A stretch of DNA of 33,421 bases from contig CAZHMQ010000013.1 in NCBI GenBank assembly GCA_964533645.1, positions 1-33,421 of the forward strand, given 5' to 3'. The notes beneath the pieces were generated by a model. The model did not search any database. It had not been told where the DNA came from and saw only the letters and a list, made by a program, of their open reading frames with translations. Position numbers and translations under genes: made by a program. Shown here one piece after another: positions 1 through 7,146 of the stretch (the first letter of the stretch is position 1; the number at the start of each line of letters is the position of its first letter). The DNA is from JABDBK01 sp964533645 (GTDB taxonomy: Bacteria > Pseudomonadota > Gammaproteobacteria > DSM-16500).

Positions 1-485
1 CATTAACGAGCATTCATCATTGGAATATCGAAGGTATGATTGCTGTTCGAAATCAAGTTAAAAATGATTCAGGTAGTGCAAATTGGAAATGGGAACAAAA
101 TAATCAAAATTACACGATGTTGTTTTACGGTCCTATGGGTGCTGGTACCCAAAAACTTTCCGGTGGTCCGGGTAGGGTCGTCTTACAGATGGCAGATGGT
201 AAAACAGCAACAGCGAGTTCTCCAGAAGCATTATTAGCTTCGCAGACGGGTTGGCGATTGCCTGTGTCAAGCATGTATTATTGGGTGCGTGGTTTGCCGG
301 TGCCCAATTTACCAGCAGAGAAAAAATTTGATACCTATAATCACCTCACACAGCTCAATCAACAGGGATGGATGATACAATATTTGCGCTATACTTCGGT
401 TAACCAAGTGGATTTACCTACCAAGATTTTCTTAGTCAATCCTCAAATGAATGTGAAGCTCATTATTAGCCAGTGGAATATTTAA
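1..485 (+). CDS. lolB: LolB, outer-membrane lipoprotein receptor (3' part, cut by window edge)
   Basis: The reading frame is open from position 3 with no start, so the N-terminus, including the expected lipoprotein signal, lies outside the window. The visible 160 or so residues follow the LolB pattern: a strand W-N-I-E-G-M-I-A-V-R, then NYTMLFYGPMGAGTQKL, then a W-V-R-G-L-P motif and a final K-L-I-I-S-Q-W strand before the TAA. In the family, LolB sits in the outer membrane and receives lipoproteins from periplasmic LolA. It is followed here by tRNA-Gln and prs. In E. coli ispE sits between lolB and prs, and it is missing here. The assignment rests on motif order and on the prs neighbourhood. 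Confidence 0.85.
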   Translation, partial: LTSIHHWNIEGMIAVRNQVKNDSGSANWKWEQNNQNYTMLFYGPMGAGTQKLSGGPGRVVLQMADGKTATASSPEALLASQTGWRLPVSSMYYWVRGLPVPNLPAEKKFDTYNHLTQLNQQGWMIQYLRYTSVNQVDLPTKIFLVNPQMNVKLIISQWNI

Positions 486-496
486 TTCATAGTCTA

Positions 497-525
497 TTGA
501 CACACCCGCTTCGAGTCAGCACAAT
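497..525 (+). promoter_or_regulatory. Sigma-70 promoter of tRNA-Gln with GC-rich discriminator
   Basis: A consensus -35 TTGACA (497-502) is followed after 17 bases by CACAAT (520-525) and then a GC-rich discriminator, AGGCGCCC. This arrangement is typical of stable-RNA promoters under ppGpp/DksA control. The tRNA begins about 50 bases downstream, leaving a short 5' leader for processing. Confidence 0.65.
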
Positions 526-574
526 AGGCGCCCTATGTGGAAGGTAAAATATAAATAGAATTCCACTCCCATCT

Positions 575-649
575 TGGGGTGTAGCCAAGCGGTAAGGCAC
601 CGGGTTTTGATCCCGGCATTCCTAGGTTCGATCCCTAGCACCCCAGCCA
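575..649 (+). tRNA. tRNA-Gln (anticodon UUG)
   Basis: The 75 bases fold as a cloverleaf: acceptor stem TGGGGTG pairs with CACCCCA, the anticodon stem is CCGGG/CCCGG, and loop TTTTGAT places TTG at 607-609. The T arm carries GGTTCGATC. The discriminator is G646 and the CCA end is encoded (647-649). The U1-A72 pair is characteristic of glutamine tRNAs. A tRNA-Gln just upstream of prs is a common gammaproteobacterial arrangement. Confidence 0.97.
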
Positions 650-677
650 TATTAAATAAAATATGTTATACTTTGCT

Positions 678-703
678 CGGCACAAAATGCCGCATAATTT
701 TTT
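678..703 (+). terminator. Probable terminator after tRNA-Gln
   Basis: CGGCA (678-682) pairs with TGCCG (688-692) around loop CAAAA, with a run of six T starting at 698. The stem is only five pairs and the T run begins five bases after it, so it may terminate only partly. It lies between the tRNA and prs. Confidence 0.5.
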
Positions 704-736
704 AAAATTTGAATTTTAATAGCCAAGGACTAAACT

Positions 737-1684
737 GTGCCTGAAATAATGATTTTTAGTGGTAATTCCAGTCAAAAGCTTGCCGAGCATATTGTAGAAC
801 ATCTTAATCTTCCCTTAGGGAAGGCATTAGTGGGGCGCTTTAGTGATGGCGAAACCATGGTTGAAATTCAAGAGAATGTTCGTGGTCGTGATATTTTTAT
901 CATTCAGTCAACATCGGCGCCTTCAAACGATACGTTGATGGAATTAATTATCATGGCAGATGCATTGCGACGTGCATCTGCGGCTAGAATAACCGCCGTT
1001 GTTCCCTATTTTGGCTATGCGCGTCAAGATAGACGCGTTCGTTCAGCGCGTGTACCTATTACTGCAAAAATAGTTGCAGATATGATGGCCTCAGTAGGTA
1101 TTAGTCGATTGGTAACAGTGGATTTGCATGCAGACCAAATTCAAGGGTTTTTCTACATGCCTGTCGATAACCTTTATAGCACGCCTATTATGCTTGAGGA
1201 TGTTCACAGAAAATCCTATAACAATATTATGGTTGTTTCACCTGACGTGGGTGGCGTCATTCGCGCGCGTGCCATTGCAAAACGCATTCCTGGTGCTGAT
1301 TTGGCGATTATCGATAAACGCCGTCCTCAACCCAATGAAGCTCAAGTGATGCATATTATAGGGGATGTCAAAGATAGGGATTGCATCATAGTCGATGATA
1401 TTGTGGATACAGCGAGTACGCTTTCAAAAGCTGTGGATGCTTTAAAAGAACATGGCGCATCTAAAGTGGTGGCCTATGTGACCCATCCTGTGTTATCGGG
1501 CAAGGCTATTGCTAACATAGAATCTTCAGCGCTTGATGAGTTAATTGTGACCGATACTATTGCATTGAGTGAGCAGGCTATGAAATGTAAGCGTATACGA
1601 TCCATTACCTTGAGCCATATGATAGCTGAGGCTATTCGACGTATTAGTGGGTCGGGTTCTTTGAGTCGGATGTTTTTGGACTAG
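737..1684 (+). CDS. prs: Ribose-phosphate pyrophosphokinase (PRPP synthetase)
   Basis: It makes PRPP from ribose 5-phosphate and ATP in the cytosol, feeding purine, pyrimidine, NAD, histidine and tryptophan synthesis. The 315-residue length is normal for class I enzymes. Visible signatures are the catalytic flexible loop Y-A-R-Q-D-R-R-V-R-S-A-R at about 94-105, the D-L-H-A-D-Q-I-Q-G-F-F motif at 129-139, and the PRPP-binding loop D-C-I-I-V-D-D-I-V-D-T-A-S-T at 215-228. The start is GTG at 737, preceded by AAGGA (725-729) seven bases upstream. No in-frame ATG is placed as well. The next gene, rplY, follows after a hairpin. Confidence 0.97.
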   Translation: MPEIMIFSGNSSQKLAEHIVEHLNLPLGKALVGRFSDGETMVEIQENVRGRDIFIIQSTSAPSNDTLMELIIMADALRRASAARITAVVPYFGYARQDRRVRSARVPITAKIVADMMASVGISRLVTVDLHADQIQGFFYMPVDNLYSTPIMLEDVHRKSYNNIMVVSPDVGGVIRARAIAKRIPGADLAIIDKRRPQPNEAQVMHIIGDVKDRDCIIVDDIVDTASTLSKAVDALKEHGASKVVAYVTHPVLSGKAIANIESSALDELIVTDTIALSEQAMKCKRIRSITLSHMIAEAIRRISGSGSLSRMFLD

Positions 1685-1719
1685 CTTTTCAAATTAAATC
1701 AGGTAAAATACCCGCCTTT

Positions 1720-1749
1720 CCCATCCTGGTCGCGGTGATGGGTGTTTTT
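1720..1749 (+). terminator. Hairpin with T-run between prs and rplY
   Basis: CCCATC (1720-1725) pairs with GATGGG (1737-1742) around an 11-base loop, and TGTTTTT follows at once. It could be a terminator or attenuator that partly separates prs from rplY. The stem is short, so confidence is moderate. Confidence 0.45.
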
Positions 1750-1772
1750 ATCATTATTTTTTGGAGTTAATC

Positions 1773-2474
1773 ATGTCAGCTATAACATTTGAACTCGATG
1801 CCGAAGTTCGCGAAAACATAGGGAGAGGTGCGAGCCGCCGCCTACGTGTCGCAGATAAGGTTCCTGCTGTTGTTTATGGAGCAGGAGAAAAGCCAGTATC
1901 TTTGATGTTGGACCATAACAAAACGATGCACGCTTTATCACACGAAGCATTTTATTCGCATATTTTGACAATAAATATCGGAAAAAAATCAGAAAAAGTC
2001 ATTTTAAAAGCAATGCAAAGACATCCTGCTAAACCACGTATTTTGCACATGGATTTTTTGCGGGTAAGAGCAGATCAAAAATTACACATGCATATTCCGT
2101 TGCATTTCAAAGGTGATGAGCTCGCTCCTGGCGTTAAAGAGGGTGGTGTCTTCTCGCATGTGATGAGTGATATTGAAGTATCGTGTTTGCCAGCAGATTT
2201 GCCAGAATTCATTGAAGTCGATGTGAGCAATATGGCGCTTAACGATGTATTGCATTTAACAAATCTCAAATTACCAAAAGGTGTTGAAATTGTTGCATTG
2301 GCTCGTGATGCTGAAAGTCATGATGCACCTGTGGTTTCATTGCATATACCTAAGATTATCGAAGAAGAAGTGGTTGAAGCAGCTCCTGCTGAGGGTGAAG
2401 AAGGCGCTATGCCTGCAGAAGGTGAGGAAGGTGCCGCACCTGCTGCTGATCAACAAGCAGAAGGTAAAGAGTAG
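1773..2474 (+). CDS. rplY: 50S ribosomal protein L25 / general stress protein Ctc
   Basis: This is a 5S rRNA-binding protein of the large subunit. It is the long, two-domain Ctc/TL5 type: an N-terminal L25 domain (about residues 5-90, beginning F-E-L-D-A-E-V-R-E and containing the R-R-L-R basic patch and K-V-P-A-V-V-Y-G) followed by the C-terminal beta domain. It ends with an acidic Ala/Glu/Gly tail in which AEGEEGA is nearly duplicated. ATG 1773 is chosen because GGAG (1763-1766) lies just upstream. An in-frame TTG at 1761 overlaps that site and is unlikely to be the start. The length is 233 residues. prs-rplY-pth order is frequent in gammaproteobacteria. Confidence 0.93.
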   Translation: MSAITFELDAEVRENIGRGASRRLRVADKVPAVVYGAGEKPVSLMLDHNKTMHALSHEAFYSHILTINIGKKSEKVILKAMQRHPAKPRILHMDFLRVRADQKLHMHIPLHFKGDELAPGVKEGGVFSHVMSDIEVSCLPADLPEFIEVDVSNMALNDVLHLTNLKLPKGVEIVALARDAESHDAPVVSLHIPKIIEEEVVEAAPAEGEEGAMPAEGEEGAAPAADQQAEGKE

Positions 2475-2486
2475 TATCATCAAAGC

Positions 2487-2567
2487 GGTGGGCACGCTGC
2501 GCTTTGCCCACCCTACCATGCGTACTGATGTAATAATGTAGGGTGGGCAAAGCGCAGCGTGCCCACC
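2487..2567. repeat. Inverted pair of REP-like palindromic repeats
   Basis: Two 30-base copies face each other: 2487-2516 (GGTGGGCACGCTGCGCTTTG, then CCCACCCTAC) and its exact reverse complement at 2538-2567, separated by 21 bases. Each copy is itself a hairpin, with an 8-base GGTGGGCA/TGCCCACC stem. The pair can fold into a long hairpin or cruciform between rplY and pth. Further copies lie at 3175 and 7029. Confidence 0.93.
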
Positions 2568-2588
2568 GTCAGTTCAGATGGGATTTCT

Positions 2589-3170
2589 ATGCAAGCAGGG
2601 ATTAAACTCATCGTCGGTCTAGGAAATCCAGGGGCTGATTACGAACATACAAGGCACAATGCTGGAGCTTGGTTTGTATCAGAGCTAGCTCGGCTGTCCC
2701 ATACTACCCTTAAGTTTGAAACTAAATTTCATGGGTTGCACGGCGTTGTCCGCGCGGACGGTCGTGAATACCATCTTTTGATTCCCACTACTTATATGAA
2801 TAGAAGCGGACTTTCTGTTAAATCTTTGAGCAATTTTTATAAAATACCTCATCAATCGATTTTGATCTCCCATGATGAGTTGGATCTCCCTGTGGGTGAT
2901 ATTCGTCTTAAGTATGAGGGCGGCGCAGGCGGTCATAATGGTTTGACTGACATCATTAGTCATCTTAATACCAAGCAGTTTTATCGTTTAAGAATAGGTA
3001 TAGGTCGGCCTAGTCATAGCGCGGAAGTGAGTGATTACGTACTAAAACCGCCAAGAAAAGAGGAGCGGGTCAGTATCGATCAAGCGCTTGAAAAAGCTTA
3101 TAAAATCGTACCTTTATTACTTTCTGGACAATATCAAAAAGTTATGAATCAATTGCATGTAGCGGATTAA
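2589..3170 (+). CDS. pth: Peptidyl-tRNA hydrolase
   Basis: It releases peptides from drop-off peptidyl-tRNAs in the cytosol and recycles the tRNA. Family marks visible here: V-G-L-G-N-P-G at 9-15, T-R-H-N-A-G at 21-26 with the catalytic His 23, T-Y-M-N-R-S-G with Asn 70, H-D-E-L-D-L-P with Asp 95, and G-G-H-N-G-L. The length is 193 residues against about 194 in E. coli. ATG 2589 is chosen. The reading frame also opens at GTG 2559, but that codon lies inside the palindromic repeat and would add ten residues not seen in the family. The Shine-Dalgarno is weak. A palindromic repeat follows the stop within five bases, and ychF, the frequent downstream partner, is absent. Confidence 0.95.
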   Translation: MQAGIKLIVGLGNPGADYEHTRHNAGAWFVSELARLSHTTLKFETKFHGLHGVVRADGREYHLLIPTTYMNRSGLSVKSLSNFYKIPHQSILISHDELDLPVGDIRLKYEGGAGGHNGLTDIISHLNTKQFYRLRIGIGRPSHSAEVSDYVLKPPRKEERVSIDQALEKAYKIVPLLLSGQYQKVMNQLHVAD

Positions 3171-3174
3171 AATT

Positions 3175-3200
3175 GGTGGGCAAAGCGCAGCGTGCCCACC
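3175..3200. repeat. REP-like palindromic repeat, third copy
   Basis: This is the 26-base core of the same element: GGTGGGCA, a ten-base centre AAGCGCAGCG, then TGCCCACC. It starts five bases after the pth stop codon and lacks the CCTAC flank. It could act as a 3'-end hairpin for the pth transcript, but no T-run follows. Confidence 0.92.
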
Positions 3201-3219
3201 AAGTATGTGTCATTAATCA

Positions 3220-3264
3220 TTGGTTTTTTGCGCGATTTAGCTTAGAATACACGCAGTTTATAAT
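3220..3264 (+). promoter_or_regulatory. Candidate promoter(s) for hemA
   Basis: Two overlapping candidates can be read. One is TTGGTT (3220-3225), 17 bases, TAGAAT (3243-3248). The other has a perfect TATAAT at 3259-3264 with a weak -35, TTTAGC, 17 bases upstream. Both sit between the repeat and the hemA start at 3287. Confidence 0.45.
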
Positions 3265-3286
3265 CAAATAATCAGACAAACCTTCT

Positions 3287-4534
3287 ATGCCAATTCTTGC
3301 TTGCGGAATCAATCATAAAACAGCTGATGTTGCGCTGCGCGAAAAAGTTGTATTCGCACAAGATAAGCTGGCGCTTTATTTGAATGATTTAGTAACGCAT
3401 GAAAATATTTGTGAAGCGGTTATTTTGTCGACTTGTAATCGCTCAGAGTTATATTGTTCTACCGATGATGTCAATCTTGTTATCGAATGGTTTTGCAGGC
3501 AGCACAACATAGCTCGCAACGAAATAGAATCTTCCATGTATTTTTATCATGATCTGGATGCGGTGCAGCATATGATGAAAGTGGCCTGTGGTTTAGATTC
3601 TATGATATTAGGAGAATCTCAAATTTTAGGTCAAATGAAGGAGGCTTTTTCGGAGAGCGTTGCCGCTGGATCTGTGGGTCCTTTATTTCATCGTCTTTTT
3701 CAACAAGTACTAGGTGTTGCAAAAGAAGTACGAAACCATACCGCGATAGGTGCATGTCCAGTATCTGTATCTTCTGCTGCAGTGAATTTTATCAAACAAA
3801 CCGCAAGAGTCCCCCTTGATCAGGCGACATTATTATTCATAGGTGCTGGAGTCACAATAGACTTGGCGTTGCGTCATTTTAAACATACACCTTTAAAGAA
3901 TATTGTTATTGCGAATCGTCATGTTGAAAATGCTTCATTGCTTGCGCAAACATATTCAGCCAGAGCGATTAATTTGACTATGCTTCCTAGCGCATTATCA
4001 GATGCAGATTTCGTCATTTCAGCGACAGGTGGAGCCATGCCTATCGTGACTAAATCTATGATTGAAGCGCGTACTAAACCACTTTTTATTATGGATATTG
4101 CAGTACCCAGGGATATTGATATACGTGTCTCCGAATGTGAGCATGTGTCACTTTATTCCATTGATGATTTAAAAGATACTATTCAGCAAAATGTGTCAGG
4201 ACGTGAGCATGCAGCAGAAAAGGCGCACGAAATGATCGAGCAAAAAAGTCTGGAATTTATGATATGGTTAACTTCATTGGACAAAGTGGCAACTACCATA
4301 CGTGCTTACCGAAAGCAAGTAGAGGATTTATGTCATGTTGAGTTGACTAAAGCAAAGCAACAGCTCAGGCGAGGCAATGATCCATCGGAAGTGATAGCGA
4401 ATTTTGCTCATGCGCTTACGAATAAACTTTTACATACGCCTAGTGTTCAATTGCGTCAGGCTGGATATGAAGGTCGTTTGGAGGTATTGCAACTTGCCCA
4501 GCAATTGTTTGCTATTCCAGATACTGGAACTTAA
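3287..4534 (+). CDS. hemA: Glutamyl-tRNA reductase
   Basis: This is the first committed step of C5-pathway haem synthesis: NADPH-dependent reduction of glutamyl-tRNA to glutamate-1-semialdehyde. The N-terminal catalytic domain shows N-H-K-T-A at 9-13 and S-T-C-N-R-S-E-L-Y with the nucleophile Cys 50, followed by G-L-D-S-M-I-L-G-E-S-Q-I-L-G-Q. The Rossmann loop is F-I-G-A-G-V-T-I-D-L near residue 185, where many homologues read G-A-G-E-T. A helical dimerisation domain follows. The length of 415 is normal. The hemA-prfA-prmC order is the same as in E. coli. No strong Shine-Dalgarno is seen, and ATG 3287 gives the canonical N-terminus. Confidence 0.96.
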   Translation: MPILACGINHKTADVALREKVVFAQDKLALYLNDLVTHENICEAVILSTCNRSELYCSTDDVNLVIEWFCRQHNIARNEIESSMYFYHDLDAVQHMMKVACGLDSMILGESQILGQMKEAFSESVAAGSVGPLFHRLFQQVLGVAKEVRNHTAIGACPVSVSSAAVNFIKQTARVPLDQATLLFIGAGVTIDLALRHFKHTPLKNIVIANRHVENASLLAQTYSARAINLTMLPSALSDADFVISATGGAMPIVTKSMIEARTKPLFIMDIAVPRDIDIRVSECEHVSLYSIDDLKDTIQQNVSGREHAAEKAHEMIEQKSLEFMIWLTSLDKVATTIRAYRKQVEDLCHVELTKAKQQLRRGNDPSEVIANFAHALTNKLLHTPSVQLRQAGYEGRLEVLQLAQQLFAIPDTGT

Positions 4535-4555
4535 CATTAAGTCAATGAGTATAAA

Positions 4556-5638
4556 ATGAAGCCGTCTATACAAAAAAAATTACAATCGCTTGTTGAACGT
4601 CACGAAGAAGTCAGCGCATTGCTTTCTGAGTCAGATGTGATTTCAACACAAAATCGTTTTCGTGATTTATCTAAAGAATATTCGCAACTAGAGCCTGTGG
4701 TAAATGCTTTTAAACGTTATCAATCTTGTTTGTTGAATATAGCAGGTGCTAGGGAATTATTAAATGAAGCAGATGCAGACATGCAGTTACTTGCAAAACA
4801 AGAATTAAATGATGCAGAGGAAGAACTGCAGAAATTAGAAGAAACATTGCAGCTTTTATTGTTACCTCGTGATCCGAACGATGATAGTAATATTTTCTTA
4901 GAAATTCGTGCGGGCGCAGGAGGTGATGAAGCGGCTATTTTTTCGGGCGATCTTTATCGCATGTATACACGTTATGCTGAATCAAAAGGCTGGCAAGTTG
5001 AGATGATTAGTGCAAGCTATGGCGAACATGGTGGGTATAAAGAAATTATAACCAGAGTTATAGGACAGGGCGCTTATTCGCTTTTTAAATTTGAATCAGG
5101 CGTGCATCGTGTACAACGTGTGCCTGCCACGGAAGCGCAAGGTCGCATTCATACATCCACTTGCACAGTCGCAGTATTGCCTGAAGTCGACGAAATCGAA
5201 GAAATCGATATTAATCCAGCAGATTTACGTATCGATACTTTTAGGGCTTCGGGTGCGGGTGGTCAGCACGTGCAAAAAACCGATTCAGCTATTCGTATTA
5301 CGCATATACCTACAGGTACGGTGGTGGAATGTCAGGATGAACGTTCTCAGCATAAAAATCGTGCTCGCGCCATGTCTTTACTAAAATCGAGATTGTTAGC
5401 AGCAGAACGTAGTAAGCAAGAAAAAGAACAAGCCGAAACGCGCCGTAACTTGGTAGGAACAGGTGACAGATCAGAGCGTATTCGAACGTATAATTTTCCT
5501 CAAGGACGTTTGACGGACCATAGAATTAATCTAACCTTGTATCAATTGCCAGATATCATGGAAGGACATTTAAGTCCTGTAATTGATGCCTTGGTGCATG
5601 AATACCAGGCAGATTTATTAGCAGCGATGGGTGATTAA
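4556..5638 (+). CDS. prfA: Peptide chain release factor 1
   Basis: It recognises UAA and UAG stop codons on the ribosome and triggers peptide release. The anticodon-like tripeptide P-A-T is at 190-192, inside R-V-P-A-T-E-A-Q-G-R-I-H-T-S. The catalytic G-G-Q is at 235-237, inside G-A-G-G-Q-H-V-Q-K. P-A-T marks RF1, not RF2. The length of 360 matches the family. It starts 21 bases after hemA, and its stop overlaps the prmC start (TAATG at 5636-5640), which suggests coupled translation with the enzyme that methylates its GGQ glutamine. Confidence 0.97.
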   Translation: MKPSIQKKLQSLVERHEEVSALLSESDVISTQNRFRDLSKEYSQLEPVVNAFKRYQSCLLNIAGARELLNEADADMQLLAKQELNDAEEELQKLEETLQLLLLPRDPNDDSNIFLEIRAGAGGDEAAIFSGDLYRMYTRYAESKGWQVEMISASYGEHGGYKEIITRVIGQGAYSLFKFESGVHRVQRVPATEAQGRIHTSTCTVAVLPEVDEIEEIDINPADLRIDTFRASGAGGQHVQKTDSAIRITHIPTGTVVECQDERSQHKNRARAMSLLKSRLLAAERSKQEKEQAETRRNLVGTGDRSERIRTYNFPQGRLTDHRINLTLYQLPDIMEGHLSPVIDALVHEYQADLLAAMGD

Positions 5639-6462
5639 TGTTGGCAAGTGTTGCGACTGTATTGACACCTTATGTCGTCAATAAGAGATTAGATGCAGAA
5701 ATTTTATTAGCCCATGTGTTAAAGGTGAGTCGCGTCCATCTCCATGCCTATCCTGAACAAATCTTAACTTCGATGCAACAATCAGATTTTGCAAATCTTA
5801 TGCAAAGGTGTCTTTTAGGTGAGCCTGTTGCTTACTTAACAGAGCGTCAATCCTTTTGGTCTATGGATTTGCGAGTGACACCTGCAACTTTGATTCCTAG
5901 GCCTGAAACAGAATTATTAGTTGATACTGCCTTGCAAATCAGCGGTGATGTAAAAAACATGAGCGTTGCTGATTTGGGTACAGGTTCGGGTGCGGTGGCT
6001 TTGGCTCTCGCGAGTGAAAAGCCTGTTTGGGATGTTTATGCAACAGATTTTAGCGTAGATGCGTTATCGGTGGCAAAAGAAAACGCAGAACGACTAAAAA
6101 TAAAAAATATAGTATTTAGTCAGGGAGACTGGTGTGATGCTTTGCCTAAGCATCTCTTTGATATCATTGTAAGCAATCCTCCCTATGTGGCAAAAGGTGA
6201 TGTTCACTTAGCGCAATCGGTTTATGATTATGAGCCGCATGCGGCGCTTTTTTCGCGAGAAAATGGATTAAGTGATATTCGTCGCATTATTACCGGAGCT
6301 TTGAATTATTTAAAACCAGGCGCTTATGTAATGCTGGAGCATGGATTTGAACAAGCAGAAGCAGTGCGTAACATATTCGCTGAAACAGGTTATATTGATA
6401 TAAAAACTATATCGGATCTTGCTGGACTTGAAAGAGTGACTATAGGTAAAAACAGTGATTAA
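5638..6462 (+). CDS. prmC: Release factor glutamine N5-methyltransferase PrmC (HemK)
   Basis: This SAM-dependent enzyme methylates the GGQ glutamine of RF1 and RF2. The N-terminal helical domain (about 1-75) binds the release factor. The Rossmann domain has D-L-G-T-G-S-G at 112-118 and the catalytic N-P-P-Y at 180-183. P-R-P-E-T-E-L-L-V, a PrmC hallmark, is at 87-95. The length is 274 residues. The start overlaps the prfA stop by one base (TAATG), so translational coupling is likely. A small inverted repeat (TAGGC-ATT-GCCTA) just after the gene may be part of a weak 3' end. Confidence 0.95.
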   Translation: MLASVATVLTPYVVNKRLDAEILLAHVLKVSRVHLHAYPEQILTSMQQSDFANLMQRCLLGEPVAYLTERQSFWSMDLRVTPATLIPRPETELLVDTALQISGDVKNMSVADLGTGSGAVALALASEKPVWDVYATDFSVDALSVAKENAERLKIKNIVFSQGDWCDALPKHLFDIIVSNPPYVAKGDVHLAQSVYDYEPHAALFSRENGLSDIRRIITGALNYLKPGAYVMLEHGFEQAEAVRNIFAETGYIDIKTISDLAGLERVTIGKNSD

Positions 6463-6493
6463 TAGATATAGGCATTGCCTAACTATATTGTTT

Positions 6494-6522
6494 TTGATAT
6501 AGATGTTCGACAATGGTAAAAG
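6494..6522 (+). promoter_or_regulatory. Weak candidate promoter for dksA
   Basis: TTGATA (6494-6499) is followed after 17 bases by TAAAAG (6517-6522). The -10 matches poorly. The placement, about 40 bases before the dksA start, is sensible. Confidence 0.3.
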
Positions 6523-6559
6523 AAATAGGGATGTTGAATTTTAATGGTAGGAGAGTTAT

Positions 6560-7000
6560 ATGGCAACAAAAGATATTTTAGAGCCAAGTTTAGAAGTTTT
6601 AGGTATTTCTCCGTACAAACTTAAAAAAGGTGAAGAATATATGACTGGTAAAATGCGTGCGCATTTTACCAATATATTAACCTTGTTGCGTAAACAAATT
6701 ATGGAAGAAGCTGACCGTACTGTTCATCATATGAAGGATGAAGCAATTAATTATCCTGATCCTAACGATAGAGCGAGCCAAGAAGAAGAGTTCCGCTTGG
6801 AATTGCGTGCTAGAGATCGCGAACGAAAACTACTCAAGAAAATTGAAGAATCGTTACAGCTGCTGGTAGATAAGGAATATGGTTATTGCGAAGTTTGTGG
6901 TGTTGAAATTGGCTTGCGTAGATTAGAAGCAAGACCTACTGCGACCCTTTGTATTGATTGTAAAATGTTGGATGAGATTCGAGAGAAGCAGCAGGGGTAG
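6560..7000 (+). CDS. dksA: RNA polymerase-binding transcription factor DksA
   Basis: It enters the RNA polymerase secondary channel and, with ppGpp, reprograms transcription during starvation. The coiled-coil tip carries D-P-N-D with Asp 67 and Asp 70, the acidic pair required in E. coli. The C4 zinc finger is Cys 110, Cys 113, Cys 131 and Cys 134. The stretch R-L-E-A-R-P-T-A-T-L-C-I-D-C-K is nearly identical to E. coli as remembered. The start is ATG 6560 with GGAGAG (6550-6555) upstream. The length is 146 residues. It directly precedes the Dot/Icm operon, separated by one palindromic repeat. In Legionella, DksA and ppGpp influence virulence traits. Any control of the neighbouring operon is inference. 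Confidence 0.97.
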   Translation: MATKDILEPSLEVLGISPYKLKKGEEYMTGKMRAHFTNILTLLRKQIMEEADRTVHHMKDEAINYPDPNDRASQEEEFRLELRARDRERKLLKKIEESLQLLVDKEYGYCEVCGVEIGLRRLEARPTATLCIDCKMLDEIREKQQG

Positions 7001-7028
7001 CACAAATCAATGTTATCACTAAGGTAGC

Positions 7029-7058
7029 GGTGGGCACGCTGCGCTTTGCCCACCCTAC
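7029..7058. repeat. REP-like palindromic repeat, fourth copy
   Basis: The 30 bases are identical to 2487-2516: GGTGGGCA, an inner CGCTGCGCTT, TGCCCACC and the CTAC flank. It lies between dksA and icmP and may serve as the 3' boundary of the dksA transcript. Confidence 0.92.
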
Positions 7059-7087
7059 AAAAGCCATGTTATTTCACATAATTTTCT

Positions 7088-7093
7088 TATAAT
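7088..7093 (+). promoter_or_regulatory. Candidate -10 box ahead of the Dot/Icm operon
   Basis: A perfect TATAAT stands 54 bases before the icmP start. No convincing -35 is found at 16-18 bases, so an activator may be needed or the box may be chance. I saw no clear PmrA-type or CpxR-type direct repeat here. Confidence 0.3.
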
Positions 7094-7146
7094 ATAGTAG
7101 TCTTGCATTAAGTCTTGTAGTCAATAATACATCAAAGGTACAGAAT

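Noticed and set aside
2487..2567. Possible CRISPR-like repeats
   Set aside because: There are only two inverted copies with one short spacer, palindromic and not directly repeated, and no cas genes nearby. They fit a REP-like element.
2559..2588. GTG start of pth at 2559
   Set aside because: The codon lies inside the palindromic repeat, and the ten extra residues are not found in the family. ATG 2589 gives the normal length.
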